Origin: Symbiodinium microadriaticum
Taxonomy: Eukaryota > Sar > Dinophyceae > Suessiales > Symbiodiniaceae
Reading direction: 5' to 3'
DNA length: 64,000 nt
NCBI GenBank assembly: GCA_001939145.1
Contig: LSRX01001147.1
Span: 166,417-230,416 of the forward strand
A model generated the notes under the pieces. It ran no database searches. It saw only the letters and a program-made list of their open reading frames with translations, and had not been told where the DNA came from. Positions within the stretch are counted from its first letter, which is position 1. Every line of letters starts with the position of its first letter. This document shows positions 57,300-64,000 of the stretch, piece by piece. The position numbers and the translations under genes were made by a program.

Positions 57300-59599
57300 C
57301 CACCGAAGGAACAACCCTACAACCGCAAAGGCTTCACTTCACTCCGGGCTTCATTCACTTCACTCCGGGCTTCAGGCGGCACCTCGCGATCTAGAAACGT
57401 GATGACCTGAGCAAGGGTAGGAGTCACTACGTTTTGCGGCGGGGGTCACGATGGCTCGCTGTGCGGCTCGCCGCAAAGGTCGTGACGGAAGTCACTACAG
57501 GTCACTATGGGGCACTACAACAGAGGCTGCAGGGACGCTCTAGCTTACGGGATGGGGTCGGGGAAGTGACGCCGTGAAAAGAACACGCAACACGGTCAGT
57601 CAAAAAAAGAAACGATCCGAGACCTGGGATGACGGTTGGCGCTGAGCACTCGCAGAAGAGGAACGAGCCTGACCCTGCACCCCGCACCGGTACCACAACA
57701 GCTGTTCTCCACCAAAACCCGACATCCTGAGCAAGTCCCTGAACCAGCCCTCGCCTCGCAACAACTGGGCACAAAACGGGATCCAAGACGAAGACTGCGC
57801 CGGTATTCGGACCTGGGCACGAGGTGAGAGGAAGGGGCTGGGAAGCGGGGAGCAAACGGCGCGCAAGACCCTGCCGCAAAACGCGAGCCCTCAAAAAGAA
57901 CCCCTTTCAAACCAAAAGCCTTTTGAAACCAAAAACCCATTGAAACAAAAAGCCCTTCCAAGCACTCCGAGGACGAAGACGCTGAAAATGCGGCAAAACA
58001 CTCCGAGGGTCCAGCGCAACACTAATTTGCTCCCTACCCCTCCCCTACAAATGCCGTGTCTACGACGTTGCTGCTAGGCTTGCTGCTATGCTGTGATGTC
58101 GTTAAGTGCTACAAGCTGCCTATGCCGTGAAATGCTGTGCCGAAGACGTGTTGAATCGCGGCGCGAACACACAACTTCAATGCTAGCAACGCAGGGGACC
58201 TATGGTTCGGGAGGTACAAAACACTCGCAGGACGGCTGGAGATCAAAACCTATTTCGGTCGGTTAGCCTGAACCAAACCGAAAAGCATCCCTCGCAAAAG
58301 CACTCTAGAAAACGTTACTGCTGGCCGGCAGAAACACTGGCGGGTGCCACGACCCAGCTTCGAAAGCCTGCCCAAGAAGAAGCCTTCAGGCAAGAATCTG
58401 TCGAATCTGCAGATGCCGGCTCACCTTGGCTGAACACGTGCTGGTACTGCAATAGCAGCTAGCTTGGGCTTGGGCACCATCCAACACAAGGAAAGGCCGG
58501 AAGAAGCTTGGCACTTTCTCCACACGCACGGGGCATCCCCAATGTGCTGGGGCAACTTGTGCAGCACAGTCAACACGCACAAAGACATAATTACACCACT
58601 TGAGCCCTCACCCTCTCACCTTCTAGGACATTAGAACCTGCTAAACTTGCAAGCCAAAGGCCCGAACACCAAAACGCGTCTCTAAGTCATGTCCCGAAAA
58701 ACCCACCCACAGCAACTTGCCTTTGGTGCCAGCACTTGTGGCAGCAAGAGTTGGCTTCTGCATGGAACTGTGTGAAAAACTCATTCAATGAAAGCCATGG
58801 GTGAGTCTCTGCAAGCAACAGTGCAGTGAACCGCTGACACTGGAAATGCCTTGCAGCCTGTCTTGGACAGCCACTACGAACAACTACCCTTCCACAAGCG
58901 GCCTCAACCAACACCTGCATTCTGCATTTTTCTGTGTGGTATTCATTCGTCTAGGAAAATCAGTATGGCCTAGACATTGTGCCAAGAAGAGCGATTACCT
59001 CCAAAAAAGCTCCACCAATTCAATCCCAGACCTGCCAGCTCTGATTCTCTGATTGTTGGCAAACGGAAATGCCTTCAACGGAACCTCACGCGAGATATCA
59101 TGATTTCCGAATCTATGCGGCGAAATCTGCATTGCATCAGGCAGGCCTTCGCGAGAGCTGCCAAGGTATGCGATGCAAGAACATGGCGTCAGATGAACGA
59201 TCGCACAGCCGGTGCACTTAGCTGGCTGTCTTCTCGTGCACGAAGCATGTCTAAAGGATAAATAGCTTGAACATGCATACAAACTTTTCCATGAGCAACA
59301 AACAACCAACGTGTTCGTCCGTGCTCACTTGCTTTCACACATGATTCGTCGGATGGTTGCGTGCTTCCATGCGTTTGATGCTTCTTTTTCGAGCTTTCTC
59401 TTCGACGCGCATCTCCCAAATCTGATCTCCAGGTTGGTCGAAACTAAAGAAGGAATGCGCAGAGTAACGAATAATCTCGTCAGCTTTTTGGTCTCAATTG
59501 CTCACGTCGCGCGACCGACAAGCCGTCCGGCCGCCTAGGGCAGAAGCACACGAATGAAACCCTGCAACTACGGTTCCCACGTGTCTTCACGGTAGGGGT
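57300..59599. other. Region without supported genes
   Basis: Contains a 22-bp duplication (ttcacttcactccgggctt at about 57332-57374) and many short ORFs on both strands without recognisable domains or neighbour support. I annotate no gene. Confidence 0.4.
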
Positions 59600-59872
59600 T
59601 TAGGGATCTGGAAGCACCTGGCAATCCGCCATTGGCCGACCCACAGTCGTGTGCTCCCTGTCGTGGCTTGGTTGTTGGACTCTGTGACCGGTCATAGTGT
59701 AGTAAATGATGGTCTTGTCGGGCGTGTTACCCATGCCCACGAATGCAATGGAGAAGTGCTCCCCCACGTCGCCGAGACGAAACTGGCCGATTTGCACAAA
59801 GCGATCGCCGAAAGAAATGTTTTTCGGCGGCTCATTTGGCTTTGCATAGGGACGACTAAAAGTCTTGTAACC
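59600..59872 (-). CDS. Probable exon of an unrecognised protein
   Basis: From an AG|G acceptor at about 59873, the minus strand reads GYKTFSRPYAKPNEPPKNIS, then FGDRFVQIGQFRLGD, EHFSIAFVGMGN and TIIYYTMTGH. Beta-strand-rich, strongly protein-like composition, with a candidate donor (CAG|GTGC) near 59611. The FGDRF/FRLGDV pattern suggests a lectin-like or repeat beta domain, but I cannot name a family and see no other exon nearby. Confidence 0.4.
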   Translation of the reverse strand, partial: GYKTFSRPYAKPNEPPKNISFGDRFVQIGQFRLGDVGEHFSIAFVGMGNTPDKTIIYYTMTGHRVQQPSHDREHTTVGRPMADCQVLPDP

Positions 59873-60161
59873 CTGGGGAGTGTGCGAGTGTTAGGTAACT
59901 TGCCCGTTCGCCCACAACTCGACTATGGCATGCTCACCGCCGTGGAAGTGGCGATTAGAGATGGTCAGAGACTCCTCAGGAGACCGACCCCTCGGTCGTC
60001 CAGACGGGATCGCCCTCGGAGAGGACTTTGTCCAGATTTGTAAAACTTACTAACCCTTCCGAGACAAGCAGACTGACGTGACTGTCACTTTTGGCACTCG
60101 CACCAAGTCAGGTAACGTCTTCACAAACTTGGCTCCTTAACTTGGCTTCACCGCTTAACTC

Positions 60162-60172
60162 CTTGAGCCAAA
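60162..60172 (-). other. 11-base match to spliced-leader 3' end
   Basis: TTTGGCTCAAG on the minus strand, downstream (in element sense) of the Copia-3 remnant. Could be a relic spliced leader from an LTR or retroposed mRNA, or chance. Confidence 0.35.
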
Positions 60173-60759
60173 CCGTTATCAGAAGCAGCTTCTTCTTGAA
60201 GCTTCTGTTCTCACTGGCAAATGCACTTGTGCATTTGCTTCTTCACGACAACAGCCAAAAGCAGCTTGTTCAAGCTACAGCTCTGTCTTCCAGAAAACAA
60301 AACACCTCTTGCAGAAAACTATCGTGGTGCACCATGACATGCAAAACGTGTTGTTCCACAGCACTGCTAAGCTAAAGACAACTCTACGACCTCGAAGCTC
60401 AGCAAGCTCTCACTCAAACGTTCTGGTAAAGGCTCGAGCGCTTCAACAAGGAATGGTCTGGCCATTCCGCAGATGAAGCCGTGCTAAAGCCGCACTGCTG
60501 CTCCAAAACAAAGTTGACGCAGATGTTCATGGATCCATCATACCAAGCAAGCTTTTACGGCGTTGCAGGTACAGACCAAATCATCCCGCAGCAGTAAAAC
60601 GAGGTACCAAATTTCCACACCCCCTTTCGGGATGGTTTGAAGATCATCTCTCCAGCAGCTTGTAAAATACCCACTCCTTGAAATCATGACACCAGACCGG
60701 CAGCCAGAGATATAGTACTATAAAAACCAAAGTACCAATCTCACCCCCACGTCCCGAGC

Positions 60760-61283
60760 TCACTCAAGAAAGCGAGGACCAGACCAGCACTCCGAGCAAG
60801 GCGTCAAACCATGGATATGGGAATTCTTCTGCTGCACATGCTTGCAATCCATAGAATGATACTTGTCGCAATACGTGGAGAGGTAAACTGAGGAATCTGC
60901 ATTCGCGATTGCGCGGCACACACCACATGGTAATATCTCCTTGATAAGCTCAACTCGGGTGGCATGCCTGCTTGCACAATCTGAAGTCTTGTGGTACACA
61001 GCTTCCCCATCATCCAGAAAATCGCAAAGTGATGACGATTTTTAACGAACGTCCCATCTGTCTGAGTCTGCAATGGCTCACGTCTCGCCTCAGCTTTTGC
61101 AGACTTCAGCATAGCAGATGAACCAGGCTCAACAGGCATCTTTCCTCTGTTGGCATAATCATGTTGCGACTTTTCCATCTGGACAGTAACCACCACAGGA
61201 TGGCGAAATGTCAAAGTGATAAGTCCTTGTGCAAGCATACCCAGCAAAAGAAGGGCAGCACATAGCACTATAAACTCATCCAT
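60760..61283 (-). pseudogene. Copia-3 remnant: membrane segment and small Cys motif
   Basis: Starts MDEFIVLCAALLLLGMLAQG, a good transmembrane segment, followed by a variable linker; then, in another frame, VYHKTSDCASRHATRVELI and PCGVCR, a C...H/C..C pattern. It lies just downstream of the methyltransferase-like ORF in the same direction and is the likely tail of the same copia polyprotein. A frame change near 60990 marks decay. Confidence 0.4.
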
Positions 61284-61482
61284 GGCTTCAGGCGCGACTA
61301 AACGAAACTTCAGTTACTCAGCAGTGCTCTGCAGTGCCAATCACGGCAAAGACGACCAAGAAAAGAGAAAAGACGACGACTCCGCCACATGATTTAATCA
61401 TGAAGGCGTCCAGATAAAATGAGCATCAGAAAATGAGCATCAGATGAGCAGAACGCTCAAAATTAAAGCATCCTACAGCAAA

Positions 61483-62175
61483 CTAAAAGGAACTAGCAGC
61501 CTTGATGATACCGCGTGCCAATCTCTGATTGTAGTACCCTGTGCTCGGCCAATCCGTGTCACCAAAAGCAGCATGCTTCACACAACCACATGTGCCAAAC
61601 ATCATGTGAAGTCTTCGTGCAAACATCGGCTCAGAAGGCATGAAGCGTAGCTGTTTTCCAACGGGAAGACCTGACCTGCTTCTCACTCCAGTCTGGCAAA
61701 GATGAACGTGACACTCATGTATCAGCCGAGCTCTGCACAATGTTTGCTGAGTCCCAAATCTGCTCCAAACGTTGTTGTATCTAGGAAGCTCAAACGAACA
61801 TGCATCGCCAAGCTGAAGGTATCGCCCGGCTGACTTCATCACACTCTCCCACTCTACATCAGCAGGCGAGGGCTCATAATCCTTCGTGAAATTCTTAAGT
61901 GGAGAGCCACATGGAGTGGACAAGTGCACATGTACCCAGCAACCATCCTTACGCCAGCGTTGCACAACAGCACAAGCCTGCTTGTACACATGAAGCTTTT
62001 GCATATTCTGGATCACACCTGCATACGGGATGCCCTGATGCGAACACTCCTGGGAAAGCGCCGACTTCGCTGAGCAGCACACTTCAAGCATAGCAATACA
62101 GGACTCATGGGACATCTCAATCCTGTTACGGTGCACTGACAACTCAAACAACTTCTCCACAGGACTATCCTTCAC
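61483..62175 (-). CDS. Copia-3 remnant: methyltransferase-like domain
   Basis: 230 residues: SCIAMLEVCCSAKSALSQEC (glycine-less motif I position), VHVHLSTPCGSPLKNF (PC motif), DACSFELPRYNNVWSR (ExP motif) and GTCGCVKHAAFGD toward the end. This is the order expected of a DNA cytosine methyltransferase fold (catalytic PC, then Glu motif), and it resembles in layout the domains in Copia-1 and, more weakly, Copia-2. It directly follows an RNase H end at 62180-62440. Activity is uncertain because the S-adenosylmethionine loop is not typical. Confidence 0.5.
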   Translation of the reverse strand: MKDSPVEKLFELSVHRNRIEMSHESCIAMLEVCCSAKSALSQECSHQGIPYAGVIQNMQKLHVYKQACAVVQRWRKDGCWVHVHLSTPCGSPLKNFTKDYEPSPADVEWESVMKSAGRYLQLGDACSFELPRYNNVWSRFGTQQTLCRARLIHECHVHLCQTGVRSRSGLPVGKQLRFMPSEPMFARRLHMMFGTCGCVKHAAFGDTDWPSTGYYNQRLARGIIKAASSF

Positions 62176-62179
62176 ACAA

Positions 62180-62440
62180 AGCCCAAGCGACCCCGATGCA
62201 GGTTAAGCAAAGCGTTCACATTCTTGGTGAACAAGTCCGCTGGATTCTGCGATCCAGGCATCCACTCAAGGCGGACCTGACCGGAGTTCATCTTGTGGCG
62301 CATCCACTCCACACGAATGTGACGTGACCTCCTTGGCAGATCCTGACCCTTGAAAAGTCGCTGTCAGTCAGCAAGTCTGTCACAATACGAGAATTCTCTG
62401 GATCCTCACCTCCATCTTCGGACTGCTCAACGACATGAGC
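62180..62440 (-). pseudogene. Copia-3 remnant: C-terminal RNase H
   Basis: The minus strand encodes SRHIRVEWMRHKMNSGQV, then RLEWMPGSQNPADLFTK, the characteristic copia RNase H end (ADxxTK), in the frame before the methyltransferase-like ORF. Upstream reverse transcriptase and integrase are not present in the window, so this is a 5'-truncated or decayed copy. Confidence 0.65.
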
Positions 62441-62792
62441 CTGGCTAGAGGAGACTCGGGTTTTAAAATTCTAAATGGACGAGTAACCATGAGAAATCGT
62501 GCTGGGTCAGCCACTGGCCACGCGATGCAGCCGGCAGATTTTAGTCCGCGGCCTGCTCCAAGTCACCACTTTCTGACGCCGGAGGAAATGCACAAAAACA
62601 TGCCCAAGCATGCACGTCACCAGCCGCGCAACTTGAACATTGTTAGAGCCAATCAGTGTGCTTGGCAACAGCTGGCTCGCTGGAGCACAAGTCGTTCCTG
62701 TTACAGAACTCACTGAAACAGTTTTTCGGAAAACCTAATGGGAAGGAGGACAACTGTCGCAAGGATCCCAGCTTCCAACGTGCCGAAACCAA

Positions 62793-62990
62793 GCGAATAT
62801 GCTCTGCCCCACAGCGAAATCGTGTGACAGTTGCATTTTCGGACAAGAATGTGCTAAAACCCAAGCAATATGCTCCGTCCACAGCGAAACCCTGCGACTT
62901 GCCACTTTTCGGCCATGTTTGGACCCGAATACAAAAGCCATCCACGTAGAGCGAAATTCACTTTCTTCGGCCAGAAGTGCAGCAACTTGC
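62793..62990. repeat. Imperfect tandem repeat, about 68-bp period
   Basis: gcgaatatgctctgccccacagcg...ttttcgg (62793-62843), agcaatatgctccgtccacagcg...ttttcgg (62863-62911) and a more diverged third copy. Non-coding. Confidence 0.5.
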
Positions 62991-63094
62991 TTGTTTCGTA
63001 CTTGCGTGCGTACCTTACCTGTCTGTGCGGGTGTGCGCCGGAAAGGCAGCAAACCATTCTCGACAGTTTCCCAGTTGAGATCACGGCTTCAAAT

Positions 63095-63312
63095 CCGTCC
63101 CAGTATTGGAGAATCGCATTTGAAGCCTTATTGAAGCCGACTTCAAACTGGCTTCAAAGTACCGTCCCAGTATTGGGAATCGTATTTGAAGCCTTATTGA
63201 AGCCGACTTTAAACTGGCTTCAAACACGGTCCCAGCATTCGGAATCGTGTTTGAAGCCTTGTTGGAGCTGGCCTCAGACTGGCTCAAATGCCGTCCCAGT
63301 ATTGGGGAGTCG
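63095..63312. repeat. Tandem repeat, 63-67-bp period
   Basis: Units begin ccgtcccagtattggg at 63095, 63162, about 63228 and 63291 and contain tttgaagccttattgaagcc and actggcttcaaa. About 3.3 copies. Confidence 0.85.
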
Positions 63313-64000
63313 CAAAATGCCTCCGAGTCTTCCTCACCTTCGAACCCTGTTTGAAGCCTGGTCTAAAGTGACGAAAATTCCGAGAGGTCCTCGGATCTGG
63401 ATGCGATTTTTTGCAAGGAAAACATGCGTGTGAGACCACGACAAGGCCACAACGGGCCACACACGTGTGGTTTTGAGGACACATCAGGCCACAACAGAAG
63501 AGGCCACAAACGTGGGCTTTTCATGCCACAACAGACCAAGAACGTGTGATTGTTATCGGACAGAGTGCTGGAGATCCATTCCATTTGAAGCCCTAAGTGA
63601 GGGGCACTAATCTTTGCCAAAAAAGTAGAAGAGCTCAAGTGACCTCCCCTGTGGAAGAAAGTCCTGTTGCAAATACGTTCACATGTTGCCTTAGTTTCAA
63701 AGGAACACCAGCATGATGCAGCAGAACAGAGCTGCGCAAGTTTTTTTACTTTTCGTGCGCTTGTATTTCGACGAAAAAAGCCAAAATCAGGCCCGTTTCG
63801 ATGCCCGGACCAGAACTGCTTTTTGGGATCCATTTCAGCTGAAAATGCGCAGACAAAAAAGTTCCTTGTCCGTGTATTTTTTTGGACCAATGTCCAAGAT
63901 AGCCAGCACGCTCTAAAATGTGAGATATTGGTCAGAAAATTTGCCAGACTTGCTCTTGGCTGCCACTTCAAGACAAGTGCTTGTTTCTTGTTCGTGTAAG
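63313..64000. other. Region without supported genes
   Basis: Contains short dispersed words (ggccacaacaga, acacgtgtg, caagaacgtgtg) at 63440-63550, but no gene or known element that I can support. Confidence 0.4.

Noticed and set aside
63363..63971. 202-residue minus-strand ORF near the right end
   Set aside because: Composition is erratic, and it overlaps several equally long frames and repeats; no recognisable motif.
1..64000. tRNA and rRNA genes
   Set aside because: I saw no convincing cloverleaf or rRNA signature by eye; a tRNAscan-SE or Rfam search would be decisive.

Overview
The window looks like nuclear DNA of a dinoflagellate, most likely a Symbiodiniaceae-type genome. The evidence is: pervasive degenerate TTTAGGG/CCCTAAA heptamers in both orientations; Ty1/copia elements carrying extra enzymatic domains; candidate introns with AG|G acceptors and one GC-AG type; 11-base matches to the 3' end of the dinoflagellate spliced leader (TTTGGCTCAAG); and genes broken into short exons. 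Nothing suggests a prokaryotic or organellar origin. Three runs of N (22117-22819, 31239, 35827-36157) show this is a draft scaffold.

Layout. Positions 1-30480 hold about three tandem copies of a compound unit: a flank segment (U), a telomere-like repeat segment (T) and a minus-strand gene for a TIR-like/leucine-rich-repeat protein (L). The order is U1-T1-L1 (1-7600), U2-T2-L2 (7617-22116, interrupted by Copia-1 and cut by the N gap), then T3-L3-U4 (22920-30480). Copia-1 (11781-20626, minus) sits in T2 with 178-179 bp TG...CA LTRs and a 5-bp CGGAC target duplication; its reverse transcriptase is frame-broken. Positions 30480-36916 hold telomere-like repeats, foldback elements, one probable secreted-protein gene and weak ORFs. 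Copia-2 (36917-51906, minus, about 15 kb) has two identical 99-bp LTRs and sits inside telomere-like repeats with an AGGGT target duplication. Positions 52000-54000 are repeats. A minus-strand gene at 54007-56540 encodes a P-loop GTPase-like region, a repeat region and a Hint (hedgehog/intein) domain. Positions 57000-64000 hold minisatellites, a candidate exon (59600-59872) and the decayed 3' end of a third copia element (60760-62440).

How the genes relate. The notable content is the cargo of the copia elements. Both polyproteins carry, between protease and integrase, a domain with the HxD...H-x8-R signature of 2-oxoglutarate/Fe(II) dioxygenases, closest by eye to TET/JBP enzymes. This matters because dinoflagellate DNA is known to contain 5-hydroxymethyluracil. 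Copia-1 also has a topoisomerase-type zinc finger and a methyltransferase-like Rossmann domain. Copia-2 has CCCH zinc fingers, an SGNH-hydrolase-like domain after RNase H and a Tpt1/KptA-like RNA 2'-phosphotransferase domain. The third remnant retains the methyltransferase-like domain. All functional calls are from motif reading by eye, without database searches.
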